Shown: positions 1-11,900 of the stretch, piece after piece
How the letters are laid out: each line of letters begins with the position of its first letter
Numbering within the stretch: position 1 is the stretch's first letter
From: Carposina sasakii
Lineage: Eukaryota > Arthropoda > Insecta > Lepidoptera > Carposinidae
Length of the DNA: 64,000 nt
Assembly (NCBI GenBank): GCA_014607495.2
Contig: CP053161.1
Location: 9,185,115-9,249,114 of the forward strand
Direction: 5' to 3'
The notes under the pieces: generated by a model
The model's database searches: none
The model's input: only the letters and a program-made list of their open reading frames with translations
What the model was told of the DNA's origin: nothing
Made by a program: the position numbers and the translations under genes

Positions 1-1330
1 TGTAGAAGACGCGGATGATATTGAAGACTTTTTGAGTATTATCATGGATGATTCTGCTGGCGGTAGGTTGATAGGTATTAAACTATTTAAATTTTCTATA
101 TATACTAAGTACGTAGCTAATTTAGCTACTCTAGCTAGTTGGGTTAGTAGTTGCGGGCGGCTGGTAGTTACTGGCTGGCACAAACGGGAGATCAAGCCTT
201 GTGGCGTGCTCTGGGGGAGGCCTACGTCCAGCAGTGGATGGCGGTGGATGATGACCTAGCTAATATTTATCATAATCAAATTAATTTTCTGTGTGAAGTA
301 TTTGGCTAGACCCAGGGCGAAGGCTGCCGAGGGTACCTACAGTCATTGATAACAACAGGTTTCTTCTAGATAATTGAGTTCTGAAACTAACAATACCTAA
401 TACTAGTGAACATAAGATATGGATCTAATATTTTATCTAGATCCACTTTTGTTCCATTCTACCTATTTCTATCAACAGATTATCCCGGAAAGAGTGAACG
501 CAAGCCTGAAGTAAATAGTTATTCATTTGAAAGCAATATAAGAATCGTCGAGACGCCTAAAGTTAAAATTATTGCTGAAAAATTCATGAAATACAAAAAA
601 GATAACATAGAAGTTAGGAAATTAGAAGAGAAAGTTGTGTGCCTAGAATATGATATATTCGATGATGGCGACCCTGGAAACCCTGAACCTGTTAAAAAAT
701 TACGGGCATTCTTCTCTATAAAACCGAAAATCAGACGATATACTTCAAGTAAGTAACCTACGTTATTAATAAAATCAGTTTGTTGCAAGCCTGAGAGAAC
801 GCCCATGAGTTTCATAGTCGTCTCTGCATCCTAAATCTCATCAATTCCTGCATCAGCATATTAATTTTATATTTTCCGTTTTAGGTAAACCCAGTCTTGA
901 TATACCAACGGTAATAAAACGCAAGTTTGAAATATCTAACGATGACCTAAAAAAGCTGAATGATCAAGAAGTAGAAATTATAGATGGCATGATAACTGGA
1001 AACCAATCGTACTTGAACGATCTCAAGAAGGTTCTGAAAAGGAAGGAGGCAATCTATACGAGGAAGAAACGCTCCTCAATGGATCTGATGCATTTGTACG
1101 AAATGGCGAAACGGGAGACCCTGTCGTTAGATGCTGACTTCTCTAACACGAACTTATTGTCCAAGGCAGAGTTGGAACAAGTTAAAGAACTGGTGCTGCA
1201 GAAAAGTATATCCAGCCTACGTGGTATCAGCAGAAAAACGTTTAAGGATAGCAAAGAACAACATAATAGGATTGGTGTGATTTCTCAAAGTATTGTCGCT
1301 GAGCTCTTACGAGATAATGATAAACAATAA
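1..1330 (+). CDS. 3' part of an unrecognised protein-coding gene (three exons, 5' end outside the window)
   Basis: Three exons join in frame: up to 62 (donor GTAGG), 479-748 (acceptor CAACAG, donor GTAAGT) and 885-1330 (acceptor TTTTAG, stop TAA at 1328-1330). They give the last 258 residues of a protein. The split codons fit at both junctions (G+AT gives Asp, A+GT gives Ser), which is the main support for the model. The visible part is highly charged: an acidic start, a Lys/Glu-rich middle and a basic C-terminal half with several KR/RK clusters. It is probably helical and has no signal peptide or membrane segment. An AATAAA overlaps the stop codon. The gene runs toward the 3' end of the APIP gene (tail-to-tail). 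I do not recognise the family; nuclear or cytosolic location is only a guess from the charge. Confidence 0.68.
165..262 (+). repeat. RTE LINE 3' tail fragment in intron 1
   Basis: The stretch around GGGAGGCCTACGTCCAGCAG followed by GATGATGAC matches the 3' end of the intact LINE at 56903-60078 (same GGCC TA-GTCCA-CAG-TGGA core and GATGATG end). It is a short 5'-truncated copy lying in the first visible intron. Confidence 0.6.
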
Positions 1331-3250
1331 AATCCGAGTCACATTTATAATGTAAATTTATTACCCAATAATGATAGACAATAGACAACATTAAAACAGT
1401 AAATAGCAATTTTGTAAAATTGAGTCTAAAAATTCGAGAGTAAAGTCTAAATTCTCACAGACAGATACTTGGTTTACATACGTCCTTTAGGACGATAGGT
1501 TTACACGGCCAACTCAACTGACAAATAATAATCGTCGTTTCGTTTGTAATGCCTACATTGCTTGGTTACTATTAAAATGTTGAAATATCAGCAATAAATA
1601 CTGCAATGAGTAATGAATCGTCATCATTGCCAGTTACGTTAGCCGGTAAGCCCTCAGATAATCATCAATGTTTTACCGATTAGCAGTGGAAGGTCTACCT
1701 ATATAATAAGGAACTAGTGCCACATATATGATAGACGATTAATTATAGACACTAGACAGTAATTAACTAGCTTAATTTAATACCCCATTCACGATTTCAC
1801 GTTTCGCAAGCTGAAAACATTACTTATACGCCAAATAACAATTCTTGAAATGCCGTATCCTTCATTTACTTCTCATGCGAAAATTATTAATAGTCGCTTA
1901 TTATATACCGTACCCACTTATGTATTTACACATTTGAAAAGCGAAAACAGCAGATAACATTGCAAAAGTGGTTTCAAAATGCCACAGAAATTCATTACTG
2001 AATGGATAAATTAGCTTGCTGAAAGTATTTTGCCTTTCAACTTTACTATCTCTGTTCCAACATAGGTACACAGTGATCGAATAATTCAACAGTCAATTCC
2101 ATTAGATAAGAGATACTTACTAACATTCACCTAGAATCGAGGTCCTAGATAATATAACGTTAAGTTACGAACATAACGCCCTCCGCGTGGACTACAGAAA
2201 AAAAAACAAAATATCGAAATTATCCGGTATAAAAACATTTTCCCGGGATAAAAAGTAGCCTATATGTTAAGTGGGACCTGTCACAATATATTCCTAAAAA
2301 CTGCATCGAAATCGGTTCAGCCGTTTCTGAGATTAGCGTGCACAAACGCACAGACAAACCGACAAACAGACAAAAATTCCAAAAATCATAGTTTTGGGTT
2401 GTTAAAGTTGTGTGTTAAACTATTGTGTTGATAAAGGTCTCCTATAATATTTTTTCTCATATATCTTCCATGTACAGACAGCGATCCGTTACATTTTTAT
2501 TATATACAATGTATAGATAAAATATACGTTTAGCTGTACGTAACAGTTATTATAAATTGATGAGTAAACGGTATTTAGAATTATTAACTTCAAGATAGTT
2601 ATTATACAACGAATGTTAAATTTTAAAAATTCGCACCGTATTTTCATGTTCATTAACTTGTACGAGTAGGTGCACAAACTGAAGAGGCAAGTGTTTTTTA
2701 AAGATACATGAGAAGTAGAAGATAACACAAGAAACATCTTTTGATAACTTTGTAAAAATTTATAAATCTGTCTTAACGCTAAGAACTACGCCATTATTAT
2801 TATCTTTAAACTTAGATATACATTATACATACATACTCAAAGGTCATGGCACGTAATATAATTATAATATTTATACCTTAAAAATAATGTAATATCATAG
2901 AATTGTATAAAATGATAACAAAATTCATAAAAATATAACAAGTAGGTACTTATAAGAATATTTTAAAAGCCAGCAATTTTATTATGTAGTAAATGGAAAG
3001 CTTTTTTTAGTATAAGCCCAAAATACGATAAAAACAACGCTCAAAAATCTATACTGAAGGATCTTGTGCAAGTGAGCCTATTTTTCGATGACTCAAGTCA
3101 GTAAATATATTCCACTATTTCATTGTAATCTGAAAAATTTATAACATATAAGTGTCTGTCTGTATGTGTTCTTATACTTACCTCCGTGAGGCAGTAACAA
3201 AGGTCACTCTCCTACTTATAAGTGGAGTATGACCTCGAATAGGTTAATTG
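1331..3250. other. AT-rich intergenic spacer between two converging genes
   Basis: No coding exon was seen. It holds the 3' flanks of the upstream gene and of APIP, plus one Helitron-like remnant (2179-2510). The remainder is AT-rich, with no other structure I could name. Confidence 0.5.
2179..2510 (-). mobile_element. Helitron-like non-autonomous element remnant
   Basis: It reads CCGCGTGGACTACAGAAAAA, then the ATCCCGGGA-type block, GTAGCCTATATGTTAAGTGG, and a 'cggttcagccgtttctgag' block. The same order occurs at 36055-36242 and part of it at 53916 and 56220. In Lepidoptera this arrangement is typical of short Helitron-type repeats. No coding capacity. Confidence 0.55.
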
Positions 3251-5878
3251 TCAGGCATTCCTTGGTTTGAATGTTGGGTCAATGTTCAGTTTCTTCATCT
3301 CAATGGCCATTTCGAATAAGTAGTCGTAGCATTCAGTCCTGGAATTGTAATGAAAATAATTATTTATGATTTGTTTCTGGATTATGGGACTATAACAGAC
3401 TACTAGGATTTGGCCGCGTGGTGCCGGCAGAGTGCGAATTCTGTACCACCCCATGTCTGCCCGTGGTATCGAACGAGGCGATTAAGGGTTTCCGGGAGGT
3501 GGGCAGCAGCGCCTCCCGTGTTGACAACATAGTCCAAAATACAAACTGCGGTCACCAGCCCGCCTGCCCAGCGTGGTGACTATGGGCAAATACCCCCCAT
3601 GGCAGTCTTGTGGCGTGCCCTGGGGGAGGCCTACCTCCAGCAGTGGACTGCAATAGGCTGATGATGAACATAGACTATTAGGATGCAGTAGTCCATTTCC
3701 ATCCAATGAAGAAACTTCATTGAAGATTTGCATCAGACATAGAAGCCCTTCTTAGACAATTCTAATACAAGGTGAGGGAAACACATGTCTTTACAAAACC
3801 GAGTTGCACTACATAATGCGTAAAACAATCTATCTGTTGTAAGGGAGCCCCCTAAGATATTTATTCTAATTTTAGTGTTTGTTGTTATGCAGTAACAGAA
3901 ATAAATCATCTGAATAATTTGAATGGCCTAGCTATCATTGTTCATGAGATGAACTGGTGATATACAGACATCATAGGCAGAGAAATAGGTTTGTAATTTG
4001 GTCCTGTGATCTACATAAGCAAGCAGGTGAGATACATTGTATGGTGCTGAAATGAAATAGATTATACTTAGGGATGAATTGGTGACAGATGGATGGAGGG
4101 ATAGCATAGGCTGTAGGTTTCTGGTCCTATGATCTGTACACTAAATAGGGTGAGATATATGGTGAAGAAATGAAATAGAAGATACTCACATAGTCTTAGC
4201 CTGCTCCCAAGTATCTCCCCACACGTAAACGCCATGGCGGCGCACCAAAATGGCGCAGGTTCCGGGATACATCTCGAGGGCGTCTGCCATACTTCCGGCG
4301 AGGTCTCGCTCGTGACAAGTGTTCTCAATGATCGGCACCACCAGCTTGTCGTCGTAGCGAAGGTAACGCCTAGTTTGCTGGTCTTGGATGCCCTGGAAAT
4401 TTGAGGATCGAATTTAGGCTGACGGGCAGAGTGGTCTTGTTGCCAGCTTTATCCGAGGTGTAGACCATCGTTATCATCAGATGTATTATTATCACCATCA
4501 GCCTGTAAGTCCAAAGTGGATAGGATGATTAAGATTGTGGTATATTTGTGCCCTAAATGCGGTGTTATGGTGCAGAAGGGTTCTAAATGGCTACAAGTAT
4601 TTTAATCATTACATACCTTGATCATCTCCTGATGAGTGATAACAAACTCCTTATCAAAGAGCAGGGTGCATCGGACAGCGTTAGGTGAGTGTGTGTGGAT
4701 GACGGCTCCAGCACCACGCTCACGGTACGCCAGCATGAAGAGTGGGGTGCACTGACTCTTCTTCAGACTGGAAATTACAACTTTAGGTAATACTACAAGT
4801 TGAGGTAATATTCGGTCATCCATCTTTCACATCAGATGGATTTTTAGGGTGTTATTATTTTTATCCATATCAAAGTTATACATATCCTACTAATATTATA
4901 AAATAAACGAAACCGTTTAGTAAGTATGTTTGTTGCTTTTTCACACAAAAACGTCTGAATTTTTGACAAAGCGTCACAATAATATAACTTACATATCAAA
5001 ATAACACATAGGTAGGCTACAATTAATTATCCCGGGAAAATATTTTTATCCACAATTATTTCACCATTTTGATTTTTCTACTGTTTACAGATTGACAGTT
5101 TATTTTTTATCATATGCACAATGGCCACTAAGCCAGTTTACTCAGTTACCAATATTGAAGACCAATTTTAACCTAAAAATTGTGTAATTTTTTATGTTTT
5201 GTCTGCCACATATTAAAATTTGGAATGTTTTCTTTCAACATTCATCATATTTATCGCAAAAAGAACAACTTAATTGTTTTATTCTGAGTAATGTTTGTCA
5301 TGGAATGACCCGGCTCCAGAGTTACTTACTATCTATCTGGGTTGGGTACTTCCAAGTCTTCATCATCAATATTCTGTACGAACAGATCTTCAGGCTTCAT
5401 GCGTTCTTTTTGCACTCCTGAGGGAGCTATGTAAATTTTCTCACTGTAAAACAAATGCATAAAAAATTTATTGGGTTTGGTATTTTAATGAAAAAAAAAC
5501 CTTGATAGGCATGCATGAAATAATAAGACATAGGTAGCCAATACAAAGACCTGTTGAATAAGAAGTTTGTTTGATGAAGTTCGTACTGATAAATAAGAGT
5601 GATAAAATACTACTCAAGGAATAATAATCTAGAAATTTACCCTTCTTTAATAGAGATTCCTCCACCGGTCCCGGTTACCCACCCTAGTTGATAGAACTGG
5701 TGGCATAATTCAGGGATCAAATTCCTAGGATGCTCCTGTAGAATTACAAAATGCTTATAAAAGTCTGAGCCGGCTGAGATACATATAAATCTTTAATTTA
5801 TCACGGGTCTTTAAAATAACTAAATAAAATACAACTTACAGGTCCGAGATGTTCCATTGTTCCGTATTCGGAATACAT
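3251..5878 (-). CDS. Apip: Methylthioribulose-1-phosphate dehydratase (APIP/MtnB family), complete, six coding exons
   Basis: Cytosolic zinc enzyme of the methionine salvage pathway, dehydrating 5-methylthioribulose-1-phosphate. Coding exons on the minus strand: 5878-5840, 5735-5641, 5443-5330, 4767-4617, 4392-4190 and 3338-3251. Phases agree at every junction and total 690 bases, giving 229 residues, close to the usual size of animal APIP (about 240). It starts [20 protein letters not shown]. Family landmarks: [13 protein letters not shown] (about 31-43), substrate-loop SQCTPLF with Cys89, zinc motif HTHS (His107, His109), THQEMIKG with the likely catalytic Glu130, and RRHGVYVWG with the third zinc ligand His186. 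The C-terminal [10 protein letters not shown] is also typical. Exon 1 has an acceptor just before the ATG, so an upstream non-coding exon is likely (see 6459). All key residues are present, so the gene looks functional. Introns carry an RTE-derived repeat and a Helitron remnant. Confidence 0.95.
3413..3668 (+). repeat. RTE-derived short composite repeat
   Basis: Starts GCCGCGTGGTGCCGGCAGAG and ends with the LINE 3' tail GGAGGCCTACCTCCAGCAG then tgcaataggctgatgatga. The same head, middle (GGTTTCCGGGAGGTGGGCA) and tail occur at 24833 and 29229 and, inverted, at 60895. It lies in the last APIP intron. It looks like an internally deleted, non-autonomous derivative of an RTE LINE. Confidence 0.65.
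4885..5055 (+). mobile_element. Helitron-like remnant in APIP intron 3
   Basis: Begins TCCTACTAATATTATAAAA, the TC + CTAATATTATAAA left end seen in the other Helitron-like copies. It continues to a 'taggctacaattaattatcccgggaaaa' block that is the reverse of the inner block of the copies at 2179 and 36055. The right end is not clear. Confidence 0.45.
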
Positions 5879-6458
5879 TGATTCTGGTACAGAAACACAC
5901 CGATTCACAGACGAAACTCTTATCTATTAGCTAAGAATATTATAATATCGTTATCTTATCAGAATATAGACACGGATTTACATAAAACATATGTAAAATA
6001 AAAATATTGTACTTCGAGCGCAAAGTAGAAATAGGTACGTTCAAATAAAATTTTATATGCCGTTTGAGTTCATGAAATGTCAACAAAATGTTGTAAACTT
6101 TATACAAGTAAATAACAATTTGTAAAATTTAAATATAAAGACACTAAACTAAGTAAAATATAAGATATTCATTGGTTTATGTACTAATATTATTACCATA
6201 TTTAGAATGTTTCAATAAGCAGAATAATAACAAAATAAAAAATTTGAGCACACCATTTCGAAGTTTGTTATCAGTTTTTTTAGTTTATCCCGAAGGAAAG
6301 GCAAGGGGAACTAAGCCCATACAGCCATTGTCTTTAGTAAACGATTTCTGAATTTATGGGATGATAATGATGATAGTGATGAATGGAAACGTCGGGAAAA
6401 TCCTCAAGAACAAGTGTAAAGTTAGTCAAAATGAAAAATAATTGCAGAAACAACTTAC

Positions 6459-6545
6459 ATGGGCCCATGAAGAGATCGTACTCCGGTTAAAGTTTTACTC
6501 AGCTTAACTGCGTATAAAACCATGCACACGCACTAGATTCACATC
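6459..6545 (-). other. Putative 5' leader exon of APIP with a minimal upstream ORF
   Basis: On the minus strand a strong donor (GTAAGTTG, first intron base 6458) follows ...CTTCATGGGCCCAT. The matching acceptor (TTTCTGTACCAG) ends at 5884, five bases before the APIP start codon. Splicing would join ATGGGCCCAT to AATCAATG and create ATG GGC CCA TAA, a three-codon ORF (Met-Gly-Pro) ending 3 bases before the APIP ATG. The upstream limit of the exon is a guess. Inference from splice signals only. Confidence 0.45.
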
Positions 6546-6856
6546 ACAAGTAATCAAAATATAACTTATCTACCAGAAAACATCACTTTACGGACACATG
6601 CAAGCCATTTACAAATAATTTTTGATTTTCACAAGAAAATTACACCCGCTCCCTTCCAGCTTTTCCCGCTGAATCGTATTGATTATTCATAAATGCCTTT
6701 GATTATATAAAATTCTCAGATTGAGGCTTACGTCTACCAATACGTGCCTAAACAGGAGTGAGAACTATTCATCCTAACAACTTTTTTCGCTTCTCAGTAT
6801 CCGTTGTGTTAGGTAAGGGTACGCACACGTCACGTGACAAATATATAAAATATAAA
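6546..6856. promoter_or_regulatory. Probable shared promoter region between APIP (-) and the cysteine-rich gene (+)
   Basis: This is the spacer between the putative leader exons of two divergent genes. It contains the palindromic E-box TCACGTGA at 6830-6837 and a TATATAAAATATAAAA stretch at about 6841-6856, just before the plus-strand ATG at 6857. TCACGTGA is a good core for bHLH-Zip factors (USF, MITF/TFE-like). That the factor acts here is inference. Confidence 0.4.
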
Positions 6857-6898
6857 ATGGCGTGTTGCGCAGTAAAAGTTGGAAATAAGTTATCATCG
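6857..6898 (+). other. Short ORF ending at a strong splice donor; probable leader exon
   Basis: An ATG opens 14 codons (MACCAVKVGNKLSS) that end at a perfect GTAAGT donor at 6899. If the exon is spliced to the acceptor CATTCAG at 7809, the next codon is TAA, followed by the ATG at 7825; the piece would then be a 14-codon upstream ORF of the cysteine-rich gene. It could instead be spliced to 7621-7668 (open and in phase, DQIPRRMLFFLKKAKL, then GTAAGA). The sequence does not decide between these. Confidence 0.35.
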
Positions 6899-7824
6899 GT
6901 AAGTAACGCAGAATTATCCATATTTTAATAAATAATGAAAGAAATAATTTACCATTTTCAATTTAAAAATAGCGCGAACGAGGTGAGATTGACAGTTCTA
7001 TTGAGTTACCAGCTATAAATTTTATAAGTCTTTGAGGGCAAAGACTCTTAAAAATAATGAATGAACTATGTTCCGATTTTTTCGCATTATTTTATATTTT
7101 CATGAACAGATATTTTTATGTTTTTCCCAATTAACAAGGTAATATAACAAGCTAGCATCCCTATGCACCGATACAATGACAACTTCTGTGATGTCACGCT
7201 TGTATTCTACTATTAAAATCAAAAAAGTTGGACCGTTTTTCTTGTATGGGCACACTCGGTCTATAAATTACTTAGTAGGTATAAGATAAATGCATACATA
7301 TTTAAATGTAATGGATTTGTTTATAAGTATATTATGATTTAAAATATATATAGACGAATGTCTATAATTATATCTTATCTTAGTACTCATGCATGTACAT
7401 AACACATACTTTATTTTTATTATTTGTCATATTATGTATGTATGTACATACAATATTTAGAATTAACTTACTTTGTAAAATGCGCGTTTATCGGCTATTA
7501 TGGCGGAAAACCAAAAAACTTAAGTTTTTTCATATTTCTTGGTAGAAAGGTAGTACCTACGCAGTTAAAAAAGCTAAAATCGATTTTAAAAAGTATTTAT
7601 TGTAGGTTTGGATCAAATAGGATCAAATACCAAGACGGATGCTCTTCTTTCTGAAAAAGGCAAAGTTGGTAAGAAGAATCTGTCAAATTATTGTTCTGAA
7701 GAAAAATGTGGATAAAAATAAAAACATAAAAATATTTGTTATAAACTGAAGTATAAATTAAATTTTAGATAAAAATTATCTATAAATAAAGCAGGATTAA
7801 AACATTCAGTAAAAAATTAACATC

Positions 7825-8848
7825 ATGCCTGAATTGCCGGCTTGTCTGAATCGTCGCTATAAAGTCTTGGACGAACTTATTGAGGAACTACGCAATGAGG
7901 CACGCGCCAGCAAAGATTTCGAGTCTAGTTGCAATTGCGATGGCGGCAGTAAGGTGGAGCCAGGCATTAAGCTGATGTGCGATTTCTGGAACATTCTCAA
8001 GGATGATCCAACATGTAATTTACAGGTAAGTAAGTTAGTTATCCTGTGCTGATGCAGGGCTTCACTAGGGCGTCTACTGAGGAACTTAGAGGCGTTCCCT
8101 CAGGAGATGAGCTAGCAACTTGTCACTGATCTTTTAAATCTAAGCCCGCTGTACTGAACGTGGCTGCAGTATAACCTACATGATCATCTAGGTATGTATG
8201 TATGTAAGTTAGTTGTTTATTATCCTATTTAGGCATATATTTCAAATTCCATGTAGAAAACCCATGTTCTAAGCTTCACTATGGGTGCGCCCACCACCGG
8301 GTCCTACACCCTCCACTGAACTTCCGAATTGTAACGCCTAATACAATTTCATTTATAAAACCATGTTCTAAGCACAACTTCTTATCAAATGGCTTAGTAG
8401 GTTACATACTACAATAAGGTACCTACCTACTTACCCACCTACCTAGACATTATACCTACGACTTGACGTGATATGCCGGCGCGCCATAGGTCCTAAGTTC
8501 GAATCGCACTAGGTGCAAACATTGATTGATTGAGTATGTCACTCGCACAGATGACAATGGTGTGATGTCCCGTAGAGACGTAAAAGATCAACTGAGTATC
8601 TACTTAGTTCTGCTACTAAAGGTACTCTACCTATTTCAGAAAGAAATCCAACATCGCCTGGTCTCCAATTCAGAAGACAGCGTTTCTAATTTCCCTCAGC
8701 AGATTATTTGTTATAGAGCGGGCAGACAAGATGACGAATCAGCAAGAATACCTGAGCAGTAATGTTTACTTTATACTTTCTGTTTTTTAACCCCCGACGC
8801 AAAAACGACGGGGTGTTATAAGTTTGACGTGTCTCTCTCTCTCTGTGT

Positions 8849-8938
<90 letters not shown>

Positions 8939-11900
8939 GTGTGTATGTATGTGTGTGTATGTGTGTGTGTGTGTGTGTGTACGTGTGTGTGTATGTGTGT
9001 GTTTGTGTAAATGTGTATGTGTCTGTCTGTGGCATCGTAGCTCCCAAACGAATGATCCGATTTTAATGCGGTTTTTTTTAAAGGTATATCAGTCGAGAGT
9101 GTTCTTAGCTATGTTTGGTGGAAATCGGTTTAGGTCTTCAAGGTCATCAGGTCGTTTGTTAGGTGTGATAGGAATGTTATTTGAAACACTAATGTCTTCT
9201 GGAACCACTGAGCTGGTCTGCTGTTAGGGCTCGAAGATAGGAGACGTAACCCTGGACTGCCTTTTAGTAAACCCATCGAGTTTGGGCTCGTTGAATTTGT
9301 CTTGACTGGTTCTCTTCATGTTTCTAATTGACGAGGACCTGATGCTGGAAATCTGGAACCTCTGAGTTGGTCTGATGATAGGGCTCGAAGGTAGGAGACG
9401 TAACCCTGGTCTACCTTTTAGTAAACCCATCGAGTTTGGGCTCGTTGAATTTGACTTAACTGGTTCTCTTCATGTTTTTAATTGACGAAGACCTGATTCT
9501 GAAAATGGGATGTGGCGGATGAAACCCTGGAAGCCGGAATGAAACGGATAAACCGATTTATATTTTTTTCTTAAAATCTAGAATGACCAAAGTTTAATCT
9601 TTATTGTTTCTTAATCTCTGCAATTCTCCCAGAGCCAGTTTGTCATGACGATTGTTAAACAGCTTCCTTTGGTCGAGATCGCATATAGCGACCCCATCTA
9701 AACTTTTTACGCGGCGAAAAATGAAAGAATGAAAAATTAAAGAGCTCCTTCAAAAAGCATGAAATAAAAAATTAAAAAAAAACCCCGACCCAAAAAAAGT
9801 ACGCAATTATTATGACAAAAGGTTTAAAATGCTAAACCCTATAAAAAGCAAAAAATAACTTTTAACACTAACTAGTTACTATACTATACTAGGTATGTTA
9901 AACTTATCTACTTCTAAGTTGCACTATATTGAAATAATTTGGTGTTTTTCATTTTTCGAGTACGACGCCAGCGACGTATAACTCATTCAATGTTCGCAGT
10001 TCTAGTTCGTATCTGTTAGAACATGCCGTGGGTCGTCATAAAAAGCCATGTGCACACGGCAAAACATCCGGATGTACTGAGGAGCCATGTTGCAGCTCAG
10101 AAGGCACTCCGCTCAGCAAAGTGCTGTGTGATGTTAACGATGTAAGTTTATGTTTGGTTACCAGAGTTTACCCTCAGTTAAGTTCTCTATTAGTATTAAA
10201 TAGCTTGAGAAATATCACTGGCCACTTCTTATGAATGTGGTACCTACAGCACTTTTGAGAGCAGAAAACATAAGATTATCTATACTATCTATATCTATAC
10301 TATATTATAAAGAGGTAAACTTTGATTGTTTGTTTGTTTATTTGCAGCGAATAGGCTCCGTAACTACTGGACCGATTTCAAAAATACTTTTACCGTTAGA
10401 ATCCTCATTGGACCATTCAGACTCATTGGATGAACATAGGCTATAAGGATTTCCTGATATTTCCACGGGAAGGCAACCAACGGGAATTCAATATTTTTTT
10501 ACGAAAACAGCTATACATATGAAGCTGAAATCGGGCATATATGTTCATTAGGGACAGCGAGGAAGGATTAAGAACGGTTTTCCCGAAATTCTCACGGGAA
10601 GGGGACAAACGGGAAGTCATAATTCTTACGAAAACCGCTATACATATGAAGCTGAAATTGAGCATATATGTACATTAGGGACTGCGAGGAAGCACTAAGA
10701 ACGGATTTCCCGAAATTCCCACGGGAAGGGGACAAACGGGAATTCAAAATTTTTACGAATACCGCTATTTGTACGAAGTTGAAATCGGATTAAGGACTAC
10801 GAGGAAGCTCTAAGAACGGAATTTCCGAAATTGCCACGGGAAGGAGACCAACGGGAGTTCCAAAATTTTACGAAAACCGCTGTACCTACAAATGAAGTTG
10901 TAACTATGTTCTAATATATACCGAAGCGAAGTGAGGGCGGCCACTAGTTATATAGCTTGTGCTCTAAATTTTAACTGTTCCCCGCTTCGCCCACGTGGAC
11001 TACGTAGAGAATGTACTAGCCTATATCATTCTCCGTACTTCCATAGAAATGTACATACTTCGACTACGGCAGAAAATGTGATCCTGGTTAGGTAATACTT
11101 AGAAGTACTTAAGAGTACTATCATGTTTCGATTACATACTGATAACTATTTTCCTTAATTAAATTTAATAGGCAGCCATACATGACAAAAAATGCAGAAT
11201 AAAGGTAAATGACCTGATGCATAAGCAGAAAACTTTGCAAGATCAAGTGACAGAGTTAGAACAGCGGGAAAAAGACGGCGCAGCGCTTTTAAAGCAGGCC
11301 GATGGTATTTGGTCATGCATGGAAGACACTTATAAAAAGAAATTGGCAGAGTCAAAAGAACGGCAGCGGAACCTCAATGAAGAGGTTAGTAATTTGTACC
11401 TAGATGAGGAGTACCTGAATGTAAAAAATAAAGTCTAAGATTTTAGTTAAGTAAGTAGTAGGTAGATAATGCAGTAAGATGTTTCTAATTTTGTATTTTT
11501 TAGCTGAAGATCATAGAGAAAAGCCAGCGGAAATGGCAGCAGAATAAAAAGGATTTAGAATCCCAGCTTGCCGATATTGACAAATGTCACAGGGAAATTA
11601 ACGGTAAAATTAATGAGAAAAAAAATGACGTAAAAGCTATGGATGTTGAAATTGCAGATATCACTAAAAGATTGGAGGCTAATAAAAAAGAATTAGCCAA
11701 TATATCTAATGTTCTAAGCACAAAGAAGCAAAATTCCGAAGTACGCTGTTTTCACAATTTAAATGATTTACCTATAATAAGTAAAATTTGATTATTCTAC
11801 CTTAATGTTTTTTCTACTTAGGCTAAATGTACAGGTTTAGCTAAAGAATTTAAAAAATTGGAAGGAGACATCGATAGAGAACGCAATATTAGGGCCTCTA

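Noticed and set aside
8787..9227. Long frames of Val/Cys or Thr/His repeats on both strands
   Set aside because: They are translations of the TG/CA microsatellite and carry no coding signal.
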